Shown here piece by piece: positions 42,312 to 52,021 of a stretch of 64,000 nt of DNA. Position 1 is the stretch's first letter. The number at the start of each line of letters is the position of its first letter. A model generated the notes under the pieces. The model ran no database searches. It was not told the DNA's origin and was given only the letters and a program-made list of their open reading frames with translations. The stretch lies in contig CM075760.1 in the NCBI GenBank assembly GCA_037974335.1, positions 55,298,890 through 55,362,889 on the forward strand, read 5' to 3'. The position numbers and the translations under genes are program-made. The DNA comes from Prionace glauca. Its lineage: Eukaryota > Chordata > Chondrichthyes > Carcharhiniformes > Carcharhinidae.

Positions 42312-43574
42312 TCACTTGTGAACTCGCTGGTGTGTCTGCAGGTGGGAAGACTGAGTGAATCCCTTCCCACACTCAGAGCAGGTGAATGGTCTTTCCCCCG
42401 TATGAACTCGCTGGTGTGTTCGCAAGTTGAATGAATTACTGAATCCCTTCCCACACTGAGAGCAGGTGAACAGACTCTCTCCAGTGTGAGTCTGCTGGTG
42501 TATCAGCAGATGGGATGACCGAGTGAATCCCTTCCCACATTCAGAGCAGGTGAACGGCCTCTCCCCAGTGTGGCCTCGCTGGTGGGTCAGCAAGCTGGAT
42601 GAATCATTAAATCTCTTCCCACACTGAGGACAGTTGAATGGCCTCTCCCCAGTGTGAACTCGCTGGTGTGTCCGAAGGCTGGATGATGTTCTAAATTTCT
42701 TTACACAATGAGAGCAGCTGAAGGGTCTCTCCTTAGTGTGAATTCGCTGATGTACCCTCAGATCAGCAGCTATTTTGAAGCTGCTCTCACAGGCTGAGCA
42801 TTTGAAGGGTCTCTCATCGGCATGAGTGACATGGTGTGCCCGCAAGCTGGCTGACTGAGTGAATCGCTTCCCACACACTGTGCAAGTGAATGGCCTCTCT
42901 CCAGTGTGAACTCGCTGATGTGTCCGCAGGGAGGATGGATGAGTAAATTGCTTCCCACAGACGGTGCAAGTGAATGGTCTCTCCCCAGTGTGAACTCGCT
43001 GGTGTATCACCAAGTTGAATGAATTGCTGAATCCTTTCCCACACTCTAAGCAGGTGAACAGACTCTCCCCAGTGTGAACTCGCTGGTGTGTCAGCAGGTT
43101 GAATAACCGAGTGAATCCCTTCCCACAGTCAGAGCAGGTGAACGGTCTCTCCCCAGTGTGAACTCTCTGGTGTTTCCGCAGGGTGGATGAATCACAGAAT
43201 CCCTTCCCACACTCACAGCAGGAGAACAGTCTCTCCCCAGTGTGAACTCTCTTGTATGTCAGGAGGTTGGATGAATGAGTGAATCCCTTCCCACACTCGA
43301 TGCAGGTGAACGGCCTCTCTCCAGTGTGAATGCGTCGATGAATCTCGAGCTGTGATAGGGATTTGAATCTCTTCCTACAGTCAGAACAAGTGAATGGTCT
43401 CTCCCCAGTGTGAACTCGTTTGTGTTTCAATAAGTTGGATGAATTACTGAACCCCTTCCTACACTCTGAGCAGGTGAACGGCCTCTCTCCAGTGTGGCTG
43501 CGTCTATGAATCTCCAGCTCTGATGGAGATCTGAATCTCTTCCCACAGTCCCCACATTTCCATGGTTTCTCCAT
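42312..43574 (-). CDS. C2H2 poly-zinc-finger protein, 15 fingers
   Basis: The 420-residue protein begins MEKPWKC, consists of 15 fingers at a 28-residue period and ends HQRVHK; it is the largest ZNF here. Fourteen fingers keep all zinc ligands. In finger 4 the first His is Tyr (LLTYKRVH), so that finger probably does not fold and may act as a spacer. Linkers are TGERP or TGESL, except ADERP before finger 10 and TKERP before finger 11; this FKCSAC/FSCSHC pair matches the cassette in ZNFs 15221 and 19255. The leader in frame reads [15 protein letters not shown], with an acceptor (TTCTTTTACAG) at about 43817. The minus side of the promoter module at 45.1 kb is the likely driver. Probable nuclear DNA-binding protein. 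Confidence 0.93.
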   Translation of the reverse strand: MEKPWKCGDCGKRFRSPSELEIHRRSHTGERPFTCSECRKGFSNSSNLLKHKRVHTGERPFTCSDCRKRFKSLSQLEIHRRIHTGERPFTCIECGKGFTHSSNLLTYKRVHTGERLFSCCECGKGFCDSSTLRKHQRVHTGERPFTCSDCGKGFTRLFNLLTHQRVHTGESLFTCLECGKGFSNSFNLVIHQRVHTGERPFTCTVCGKQFTHPSSLRTHQRVHTGERPFTCTVCGKRFTQSASLRAHHVTHADERPFKCSACESSFKIAADLRVHQRIHTKERPFSCSHCVKKFRTSSSLRTHQRVHTGERPFNCPQCGKRFNDSSSLLTHQRGHTGERPFTCSECGKGFTRSSHLLIHQQTHTGESLFTCSQCGKGFSNSFNLRTHQRVHTGERPFTCSECGKGFTQSSHLQTHQRVHK

Positions 43575-43942
43575 GGCACAGGTATCCTTGTGTCTCTCCG
43601 GGTTGGATGATCATTTGAAGCCTCGTACAGACATAAAACGTATGTACATTTTCTCCTTGCTGTGAATGGTGTAAATGTTTTTTTCAGGCTTGTAACTCAT
43701 TAAACCTCTTTCCATAGTTAATTCAAAGGGACACTCTCACTTGGGTGTGTGTCTCGCTGCTTTTCCAGTCACATTGTTTGGGATTTCTGTCTGCAAATAT
43801 TCCACTTCTAATTCCCTGTAAAAGAAGTTCATGAAAGTCATCACTGTAGTGCAGGGTAGAAATTCAAAAGCAAAACTTCTAATGTCAATGGAACCATCTT
43901 TCCTCTATCTTTACTAAACAAGATTATCCCTGATGATCGAAA
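43575..43942 (-). other. Leader and intron end of ZNF 42312-43574
   Basis: It holds the relic finger end ([11 protein letters not shown]), a degraded upstream finger near 43680-43730 and the acceptor at about 43817. Confidence 0.6.
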
Positions 43943-44256
43943 CCATAGAATCACAGTAGTGCAGGAGGAGGCCATTTGGCCCATCGAATCTGCACTGAAA
44001 ACCATCCCACCCAGGCCCTATCCCAATAACCCCACACATTTACCCTGCTAATCCCTCCAAGCTACGCATCCCGTGACACTAAGGGGCAATTTAGCATTGC
44101 CAATGCACCTAACCCACACATCTTTGGAATGTGGGAGGAAACTCACGCAGACATGGGGAGAACAGGCAAACTCTGCACAATGACCCAAGCTGACAATTGA
44201 ACCCAAGTCGCTGGAGCTGTGAGGCAACAGTGCCAACCACTCTGCCACCATGCTGC
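43943..44256 (-). mobile_element. tRNA-derived SINE (CR1-like tail subtype)
   Basis: Reverse reading gives a head GCAGCATGGTGGCAGAGTGG, B-box-like GTTCAATTGTC, core GTGAGTTTCCTCCCACATTC and tail CTGCACTACTGTGATTCTATGG. Confidence 0.85.
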
Positions 44257-44985
44257 ATGATGCATTCTCTCTATTCTCACTCTGCCGTACTAAATATTCA
44301 GCCAAACAATTTTAGTGAAGGAGCAATTCAACAACTTCAAAGAAACCTGAAAACTTTAACACGCAGTGTGCTGGAATATATATTTAATATCAGGCGTATA
44401 AACCTGAATGACAAATGTCTGATATGCCATACTCTATTTCTTAATTAGCAGCACAGTGGCAGGGGATGTAAGGAAGAAAATTATTCAGATAGCGAGTAAT
44501 CTTAATCTGCATCTCTGCCTATGAGGATCGTGGAAACAGTGGCAAATTATTTCAAAATGAAATTGGAGGCAGACTGCATTGAAGTAAATAAACTTAGAGA
44601 AATACAGGAGGAATAGAGCTGACTGGGTTGCTCGACAAAGCATTGGTAAGGAATGGAGTTGCTGGACGACCTTTATATTACGAGGACTGTAAAGATATAC
44701 AGTAGATATTAAAATGTAGAATTAATCGTAACTAATTATTACAGAAACATAAATAATGTCCAATATGTACCACAACAACACTAGGTATATCTAAATTCTA
44801 TTTACTGTCCCCTTAAAGGTCAGTCATCCTCTGGGAAAAACACCTCTTTAATTGTGAACTTTTGGAAACAGACCATGCTTTATCCAGACATATAAATGTG
44901 TCAAGCTGAGTGAGCAAAGCATGTCAATGTCTTTAAAACAGAGAGAGAGAGACCTGGGCCAACCTTTCCAGAGTCTGCACCCTCC
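44257..44985. other. Intron/intergenic DNA with a LINE end
   Basis: About 44460-44640 holds a CR1 3' end on the plus strand (ATCTCTGCCTATGAGGATCG, TTCAAAATGAAATTGG) related to 16740-16930. The rest shows nothing clear. Confidence 0.45.
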
Positions 44986-45610
44986 CTGCATTCACTTCCT
45001 TTCCCTTCAGTTGCTGCAAGACCCCAATTTCCCCCAGAATGAGAAAATAAATGGAATGGGGGTGAAAATAAAATGTTTTACTCACAGATGTTGCAGACGG
45101 GAGGAAGTTTGAGTCTGTCTGAAGCTCAGTCTTCATTCACAGAGAGAGCAGCAGCAGCTTTGCTGGGCAGGAATGAGCAGCTCAACAAGCTCCGCATTCA
45201 GACAATGGGACAAAGCGCGCGCTGACCCGGAAGCGCGCGCTGACCCTGGACCCCCGCCCCCACCCATTGTTCCCCTCCCCCTCCTCGAGCCAAGGTTTCC
45301 AGACAAGCGGCTGGCGGCTCCGGCCAGAGCGAGAAGCCGCTCGGTGATCTCCCCCTCCCCCCTCCGGCTGCTCCAAAAAGACATCGAGAGCCACCGCTGG
45401 CGGCAGCCGCACTGCGCCTGCTCCGGACTGCTCGGCTCAGCAGCGCTCTCTGCGCCTGCGTGCTGGGCTGCCAGCTGAGGGAGTGGGGGAGGGGACTTTG
45501 CAAAATCTCTTCCCATCATTTTCTCCCAAATCCCGCAGTTTGATTTGAAACAGCAAAGCTTCTGTTTTTAGCTTCACACACAGACTCAAACTTCCTCCTG
45601 TGAGTAAGAC
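44986..45610. promoter_or_regulatory. ZNF promoter module with inverted GC core
   Basis: The minus-side exon and donor (GTGAGTAAAAC, intron start 45085) match the other modules. The GC-rich core at about 45240-45370 (CCCACCCATTGTTCCCCTCC, GAGCCAAGGTTTCCAGACAA, GAAGCCGCTCGGTGATC) is in reverse orientation relative to 39060-39180. CCAAT boxes and the CRE were not found in their usual places, while GCGCGCGCTGACC repeats appear. It probably drives ZNF 42312-43574. Confidence 0.65.
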
Positions 45611-45639
45611 CCTTTCTCTCAGTTCTGGGCCTCTGGAAT

Positions 45640-45820
45640 GTGGGCACCAGGGTGGTGCAGTGGTTAGCATTCAGATAAAATACTGTGGATGCTGGAATCT
45701 GAAACAAAAACAGAAAATGCTGGAAAATCTCAGCAAGCCTGACAGCATCTGTGGAGAGAGAATTGATTTTATTCATTCGTGGGTCATGGGTGTTGCTGGC
45801 TGGTCAGCATTTATTGTCAT
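45640..45820 (+). repeat. SINE-head and SINE-tail fragments
   Basis: GGTGCAGTGGTTAGCATTC is a SINE head remnant; GAAAATGCTGGAAAATCTCA and CAGCATCTGTGGAGAG follow as the tail-type repeat. A short LINE-like piece (GGCTGGTCAGCATTTATTG) ends the stretch. Confidence 0.55.
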
Positions 45821-45955
45821 GATGTGGAGATGCCGGCATTGGACTGGGATAAACACAGTAAGAAGTCTCACAACACCAGGTTTAAGTCCAACCAGTTTAT
45901 TTGATAGTAAACTCACAAGCTTTCGGAAACGGTGTTCCTTCGTCAGGTGTGTGGA
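45821..45955. mobile_element. Foldback element, left half
   Basis: It begins ATGATGTGGAGATGCCGGCA and runs through ACAACACCAGGTTTAAGTCC, TCACAAGCTTTCGG and TTCCTTCGTCAGGTG. The inverted right half is absent. Confidence 0.7.
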
Positions 45956-45974
45956 AGGTTCAGGTGTGTGGAAC

Positions 45975-46535
45975 CCAAGTTCTTTGGGTGAAGAAGTTCC
46001 TCCTCAACTTAGTCCCTAATCTGCTCCCCCTTATTTTGAGGCCATACGCCCCAGTTCTAGTTTCACCCGCCAGTGAAAACAACTTTCCTGCTTCTATTTT
46101 ATCTATTCCTGCATAATCTTATATGTTTCTAATAAGATCTCCCCTCACTCTTCTAAATTCCAATGAGTATAACTCCAGTCCAGTCAGTCTCTCCTCATAA
46201 GCCAACCCTCTTAACTCTGGAATCAATCTAGTGAATCTTCTCTGCACCCCCTCCAATTCCAGTATATCCTTTCTCAAGTAAGGAAAGCAAAACTGTACAC
46301 AGTACTTTAAGTGTGGCCTCACCAGCACCATATACAATTGTAACATAACCTCGCTATTTTTAAACTCTATCCCTCTAGCAATAAAGGAAAAAGTTCCATT
46401 TGCCTTCGTAATCACCTGCTGCACTTGCAAATCAACTTTCTGTGATTCATGCACGAGGACACCCAGGCCCCTCTGCACAGCAGCATGCTGCAATTTTTTA
46501 CCATTTAAATGATAGCCCGTTTTACTGTTATTCCT
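45975..46535 (-). mobile_element. CR1-type LINE fragment, older subfamily
   Basis: The minus frame 46493-46119 encodes [20 protein letters not shown] and ALVRPHLKYC-like RT C-terminal sequence (here MVLVRPHLKYCVQF). It meets another LINE head to head at about 46536. Confidence 0.85.
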
Positions 46536-46995
46536 ACCTGGAGTACTGCGTCCAGTTCTGGTCGCCGTACTACCGGAAGGATGTAGAGATCCTGGAGAGA
46601 GTGCAGAGGAGATTTACCAGGATGTTGCCTGGTATGGAAGTGCTGTCTTACGAGGAAAGATTGAACGCACTTGGGCTGTTTTCCCTTGAGAGACGTCGGC
46701 TGAGGGGGGATTTGATAGAGGTTTATAAGATTATGAAGGGGACAGATAGAGTAGATGGTGATAAGCTTTTTCCGCTATTAGAAATGGATAGAACGAGGGG
46801 TCACGGGCTTAGGGTGAGGGGGGCTAGATATAAGACTAATGTTAGAGGGCAGTTTTTCACACAAAGGGTGGTGGGGATGTGGAATGCGCTGCCGAGTGAG
46901 GTGGTGGAAGCAGGCACGCTAGGGTTGTTCAAGAGTCACTTGGACAGCCACATGAGCAGTTTACATATAGGGGGATATAGCAGGCCTTATTAAGC
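46536..46995 (+). mobile_element. CR1-type LINE fragment, second subfamily
   Basis: The plus frame encodes [50 protein letters not shown] and TQRVVGMWNALPSEVVEAG, an uninterrupted RT C-terminal region, followed by 3' UTR sequence. It opens at the residue where the opposed LINE ends. Confidence 0.85.
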
Positions 46996-47087
46996 ATTGT
47001 AGGCTTGGGGTCAGTTTTAGTCTCAGGGATATAGAGTCTTTAATAATGAAATTTTTATCCACAGGCACTTACCATCTCGAGGGCATC

Positions 47088-47404
47088 ATGGCAGCACAGA
47101 GGCTATCTCTGTTGCTGTGCGGACACATGGAGTTGGGCCTGTGTCCGTGGGAGTTTGCGCGTTCTCCCTGTGGTTGCGTGGGTTTCCTCCGGGTGCTCCG
47201 GTTTCCTCCCACATCCCAAAAATGTGCTTTTAGGCTGATTGATTGGGTAACAAATTGTCCCTATATTGGAACTCCCTGATCCTCACACATTAGGCATAGA
47301 CTAGAGTCATGAATAGGTCACTGACCATGGGACGGCGGCGCGGGCTCGTTGGGCCGAAGGGCCTGTTTCCCGTGCTGTTTTGTTCTTTGTTCTTTGTTCT
47401 TTGT
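47088..47404 (+). mobile_element. SINE with V-SINE core and TTTGTTCT tail
   Basis: It contains GTGGGTTTCCTCCGGGTGCT, then GTTGGGCCGAAGGGCCTG and (TTTGTTC) repeats. Same subtype as 8050-8345. Confidence 0.8.
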
Positions 47405-47816
47405 TCAAAATGGATGACCTCACATTTATCAACATTGTACTTCACCTGCCAGGCCCTTGCCCACTTAGACTTTAGAATGGACCTATCATACATTAAGCTG
47501 ACCTTTCTCTTCATCCTATCCGTGACTGTATCACTATATTCTGCACTTTCTCTTTTCCTTCTCTCCTATGTTCTCTATAAACGGCACATTTTGTGTAGCA
47601 CACAAGAAACAATACTTCTCACTGTATAGCAGTACATGTGACAATAATAAATCAAATCAAAGGTCTGGATCCTTAAATCTCTGTTCATCTACCCCTCGTT
47701 TCCCACCATTCAGAATGGAGTTCCATCCACTAATATTTGACCAATGTCCCTTGGAAACTTTCTCCCATCTTCCAACCCCATCTACATTACTTATTTTACC
47801 ACCAAACAAAATATCT
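47405..47816. mobile_element. LINE fragments
   Basis: About 47405-47465 is reversed CR1 RT sequence (ATGACCTCACATTTATCAAC). About 47480-47660 is the old tail ending GACAATAATAAATCAAATC. The rest to 47816 resembles reversed LINE sequence but is diverged. Confidence 0.5.
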
Positions 47817-48091
47817 AAAGTTTATTAGTCACAAGCAAGGCTTACATTAAGACTGAAATGAAGCTACTGTGAAATTCCTGCAGTTGCTACACTCCAGCAC
47901 CTGATCGGGTCAATGCACCTAACCAGCATATCTTTCAGAATGTGGGAGGAAACGAGAACACCCAAAGGGATTCCACGCAGACATGGGGAGAACATGCAGT
48001 CTCCATTCAGACAGCGACCTAAGCTGTAATTGAAACTGGGTCCCTGGCGTTGTGAGGCAGCAGTGCTAACCACTGTGCCACCGTGCTGCTC
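47817..48091 (-). mobile_element. tRNA-derived SINE
   Basis: Reverse reading gives GCAGCACGGTGGCACAGTGG, a B-box-like GTTTCAATTAC, the core and a tail GTGACTAATAAACTTT. It lies within a LINE fragment that continues at 48092. Confidence 0.88.
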
Positions 48092-48235
48092 ACCAATGTC
48101 ATCAGCAAACTTAGTCTTTCACCTGACATGTTTATAAATGTAGTGAATAGTTGAGGCCTCAGTACAGATTCCTGGCAGAGGGCTAGCCTGAGGGGGTCCA
48201 TCAGTCACGTTCTGTTCTCCATTGGTATCCATTGT
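48092..48235 (-). mobile_element. CR1-type LINE RT fragment
   Basis: AATGTCATCAGCAAACTTAG and AATAGTTGAGGCCTCAGTAC are the reversed RT region around the FADD motif. It ends just before the intron's polypyrimidine tract. Confidence 0.6.
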
Positions 48236-48294
48236 CTCAGCTCACTGTCTCCTTCCTCCTAATCATTTATTGACTGTTTGCATTTCACTGACAG

Positions 48295-49647
48295 ATGATG
48301 GATGTCACTGGGCCATCGGAGAGCCTCAATCACCAGACCAGTTTCATTGATAGTCTCTCTGCCCTGTTCAACAAGGAGGATTTCAGCGACATCAAACTGA
48401 TTGTGAACAAAAAGCTCACGCTGTACGCCCACAGGTTCATCCTGGTCGTGCGAAGTGACGTCTTCAGGGCCCTGTTGAACACTGAGCATTGGTCGGATGC
48501 TGAAGGCCAGACTGTCCACCTCACTGAGGAAGAGGACTGCCTGGATCACTTCCAGGATTTCCTGAGGTATCTGTACAGTGGGACTGTCACCCTCAGCACT
48601 GAGAATGTGCAACCCCTTCACCTTCTGTCAGAGAAGTACAACATCCAGGAGCTGAGAGAAAGCTGCCAGCAGTTCATGTTGGCCAATGTGGCTGCCCCAG
48701 ACTCCTCCAACCGTGCCATCACATGGCAGAGATATGCCAAGCTGACTGGCCTGACTCAACTGGAAGAGAAATGCCTCCGGCTTATAGCCTGGAACATTGG
48801 CAGCGTCATAAAGTCTCCGGACTGGACATCAATGGAACCGCACCAACTCTCTGCTCTCCTCGAAAGGTCTGACGTAGTGCTGGAGGATGAAGTGGTCCTT
48901 TTCCAAGCCCTGGTGAGATGGCTGTCTCTACATCCTGCCCATATCAAGGAAATGTTGCACCACGTCCGCTATCCTATGATGCCCCCAGAGAAACTGTTTA
49001 TTCTCCAAGCCCCCGGAGGCCTACCCAAGGCAATCTCTAACTACCTGCTCCGGGAGAGCTTGCTGGTTTACCAAGTGCACCTTTTGCCCATGGACTCCAT
49101 CAGCCAACGCTATGATATCAGCACCATCCCATTTACCATGAGATTGTACACATCAGCAAGTTTCAGCCACCACTGGGAAATCACAGGATATCGGAACATG
49201 AATAAAGGACCTATTGTGACATCGTTCTCGACCAGCCATTTCAAACTAAAGACTCAGTGGTATGTTACCTTTGCCCCAAAAGGTCAAACGATTTCAACTC
49301 AGCGGCCAAGGAACAATTATGACTATTACTCAGGATATCAGACAGTTTGGCAGGAGGATGACTTTTCCACTCTCTCTGTCTCAGTGAGTAATTGTGATCC
49401 AGCTGGGAAGACACATTCTCACAAGCTGAGCATTCTGCTTTACCAATGTGTCAATGGAGTTTGGTTTGTGAATGATGTGAAGACCCTCCAGGTCCCACAC
49501 ACAGAGAAAGCTGAGATTAAAGATCTGATCCCCTTGCCAGAGCGAGATAAATACATCACTGATGGCACAATGAAGCTGCACCTCATTGGACACACCATCG
49601 AGGAGAAATCAGAGAAATCCCAGGGGATTGAAGTGTTCAATTCATGA
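48295..49647 (+). CDS. btbd17-like: BTB-BACK domain protein, BTBD17/galectin-3-binding-protein-like
   Basis: The 450-residue ORF has a BTB/POZ domain at about residues 20-125 (DFSDIKLIVN, YAHRFILVVRSDVFRALL, FLRYLYSGTV), a BACK domain at about 145-245 (RLIAWNIGSVIKSPDW, LLERSDVVLEDEVVLFQAL, HVRYPMMPPEKLF) and a C-terminal beta-rich region like that of BTBD17. BTB domains self-associate; in BTBD17 and LGALS3BP relatives the protein is typically secreted or membrane-associated, but no signal peptide is visible. Directly before the ATG is a strong acceptor (TTTGCATTTCACTGACAG ending 48294), so this is probably the last exon and an upstream exon may encode a longer N terminus or signal peptide. 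No fingers occur, so it is not a BTB-ZNF. The frame is intact and looks under constraint. LGALS3BP-like is an alternative assignment; an SRCR domain is not seen. Confidence 0.85.
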   Translation: MMDVTGPSESLNHQTSFIDSLSALFNKEDFSDIKLIVNKKLTLYAHRFILVVRSDVFRALLNTEHWSDAEGQTVHLTEEEDCLDHFQDFLRYLYSGTVTLSTENVQPLHLLSEKYNIQELRESCQQFMLANVAAPDSSNRAITWQRYAKLTGLTQLEEKCLRLIAWNIGSVIKSPDWTSMEPHQLSALLERSDVVLEDEVVLFQALVRWLSLHPAHIKEMLHHVRYPMMPPEKLFILQAPGGLPKAISNYLLRESLLVYQVHLLPMDSISQRYDISTIPFTMRLYTSASFSHHWEITGYRNMNKGPIVTSFSTSHFKLKTQWYVTFAPKGQTISTQRPRNNYDYYSGYQTVWQEDDFSTLSVSVSNCDPAGKTHSHKLSILLYQCVNGVWFVNDVKTLQVPHTEKAEIKDLIPLPERDKYITDGTMKLHLIGHTIEEKSEKSQGIEVFNS

Positions 49648-50207
49648 GGGGTCTGATAGGAGTAAGTGGGGAGAAACTGTTCCAACGAGCAAGAGGGTTG
49701 GTAACCAGAGGATGAATAGATTTAAAATGTGCAAAGAAACAAGAGTTGAGATTGAGGAGATGTCTATTTGACACGGTAAGATGTGATCTGGTTGGTGTGC
49801 ACTGCTTGAATGGGTTGTGGAATCAGATTCATTAATTAACTTTGAAAAAAACAATCTGATACATTCTTAAAGTGGCAAAATTGCAGGGCTATTGGGAAAG
49901 ATTTGGGCTTAAATGGATAGCCATTTAAATCTCCAGTTAGTTCAACAGAACAATAATGTACCACTGGGCTAGAAGGGCCATAAAATCCTGGTTCCCATCT
50001 CTGGTTATTTTAATCTGGGCCCTGTCTGGGTTATTACTATCTGTTATTATTACACTTGAACCTTTTTGTACTACTCCAGACCTTGTCTGAGTTCACATTG
50101 TACACAGCTCTGTCTCGGTTACAGTGCCAGCCAAGCCCCTATTCAAATTACTGCAGCCCCTCCCTTTGTTAATACTGTTTCTGGACCATGTTCATATTTC
50201 AAAGCAT
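49648..50207 (+). other. 3' region of the BTB-BACK gene
   Basis: Presumed 3' UTR, then from about 49990 a degenerate tandem repeat (see 49990-50880). No polyadenylation site was fixed. Confidence 0.4.
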
Positions 50208-50880
50208 TGAATCTCTCTCATGCAGAAAGAAGCCATTCAGTTCATCAAGCCTGCACTGACAATCCCACCTCAGTCCCAGCCCTATAACCCCACATATTTA
50301 CCCTGCTGATCCCCCTGACACGAAGGAGCATTGCCAATCAACCTAACCTATACGTCTTTGGAGTGTGCGAGGAAACTGGAGCACCCAGAGGAAACCCAAG
50401 CAAACATGGGGAGAACATGCAGACTCCGCACAGGCAGTGATCCAAGCTGGGAATCAAACCTGGGTACCTGGTGCTGTGAGGCAGCAGTGCTACCACTGTA
50501 CCATCGTGCTGCCCTATATTTATGTTAAACCAGGCTGTGTCTCAGCTTATGTTACATTAGACAATTGCTCTATTCTACATTTAACTCTCCTTATTAATAA
50601 TTAGGCAAAACATCTGTTTAGATCATAGGAGGCCCTGGCTTTATACCACTGAAGACCAAATCTCTGTTATACTTCATAGGGATCTCTCTTAGTTACCGTT
50701 ACATTAGATTTTGCATCAGCTTATATTAGACGAGATATTCTCTATTAAAACTGCACCAGACCACATCTCAATTTTAACTTGACATCGACCCTTTCTCACT
50801 ACTGCTGCATTCAATCATATTTCTCACTGCAAATAGGTCTGATTGGTTATACCTGAATTTAACTTGACCATTTCTATATT
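49990..50880 (+). repeat. Degenerate minisatellite-like repeat
   Basis: Recurring motifs such as CCCTGTCTGGGTTATTACT, CCTTGTCTGAGTTCACATTG, GCTGTGTCTCAGCTTATGTTACATT and CACATCTCAATTTTAACTTG suggest old units of roughly 30 bases (ACC-TGTCTCRGTT-ACATTA). A SINE interrupts it at 50208-50514. Confidence 0.45.
50208..50514 (-). mobile_element. tRNA-derived SINE (CR1-like tail subtype)
   Basis: Reverse reading gives GGCAGCACGATGGTACAGTG, B-box-like GTTTGATTCC, the TTTCCTCTGGGTGCTCCAG core and a worn tail. Confidence 0.85.
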
Positions 50881-51700
50881 GTATCTGTTGTAATAACTAA
50901 CAAGGTCAAGGAAGTCATTTGGATACTAACATGTGATGAAAGAAGTCACTTTGTTTTCTGTATTAACCACATATATTAATCAAATTACTGTATGATGAGT
51001 AACCAGTCATGAAAGATGATTGTACAATTGATGAACCTTGATTAAGTTAGAAATAATGAATCAATAATCATATTGGAAAGACTGGATTTTCATTCAAAAC
51101 TTAAGTTGAATTATTACATGTCTCTCTGTGAAAGAAACGGCAATTTCAGACAAACTGTTCTAATAATGAAGGATCCCCGATAAAGGTCCCGAGGAATGGT
51201 ACATTATAATCTTTAGTTTGATCCAGTGGATAGCAAAATACTTCAAAATTAAGAGATTTTAGCTCTCTTGTATTCTTGTCTGATGTACTGAGACTGGGTG
51301 GCCGCTGTTCCTAATAACTAATTGGATTAACCCGAACAGCAGTTAGACGTAATTATTAACCGAGGAGAAGCTTGACTCTGACACAGGGTGCTGGCCACTC
51401 AGGGGTTAAAAGTCAGGGCTCCGTAATGATTTGTTGCTGGCTGATTACTGAAGACACTCAGTCGAGGCAAGATTCCCATGTCCATGTCAGCAAGTGGGAC
51501 TGTGTCTGAGACAGAGTTTTGAGAGCGGAATGCTGTGATGGATTAACACCTAGATAAAGTTGCAAAAGTCATTGATTTGATTTATTATCGTCAATGTATT
51601 GACATACAGTGAAAAGTATTGTTTCTTGTGTGCCGTACAGAGAAAGGGTACTTTACGTAGAGGAGAGGATGCAGAATACAGTGTTACAGTCATAAGAGTC

Positions 51701-52021
51701 ATGATGTGGGTTTGCCGGCGTTGGACTGGCGTAAACACAGTAAAAAGTCTGACAACACCAGGTTTTAGTCCAACCGATTCATTTGATAATATTCTCACAA
51801 GCAAGCAAGCTTTCGAGGTTACCCTCTTCGTCAGGTGAATGGAGAGTTCTGACCTCAGACAGACAGAGCATATAAAGCACAGACAGTTGCTGATTAGAAT
51901 GCGAATCCGCATTCAGAACTCTCCATTCACCTGACAAAGAGGGTAACCTCGAAAGCTTGCTTGCTTGTGAGAATATTATCAAATAAATCGGTTGGACTAA
52001 AACCTGGTGTTGTCAGACTTT
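51701..52021. mobile_element. Complete foldback element with 17-base target duplication
   Basis: The left arm (51701-51855) and right arm (about 51906-52021) are inverted copies: ACAACACCAGGTTTTAGTCC against GGACTAAAACCTGGTGTTGT, and CAAGCAAGCTTTCGAGGTTA against TAACCTCGAAAGCTTGCTTG. The target TTACAGTCATAAGAGTC is duplicated at 51684-51700 and 52022-52038 and single in the paralogue near 4718-4734. It has no ORF. Long target duplications suggest LINE-type mobilisation rather than cut-and-paste. Confidence 0.88.
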
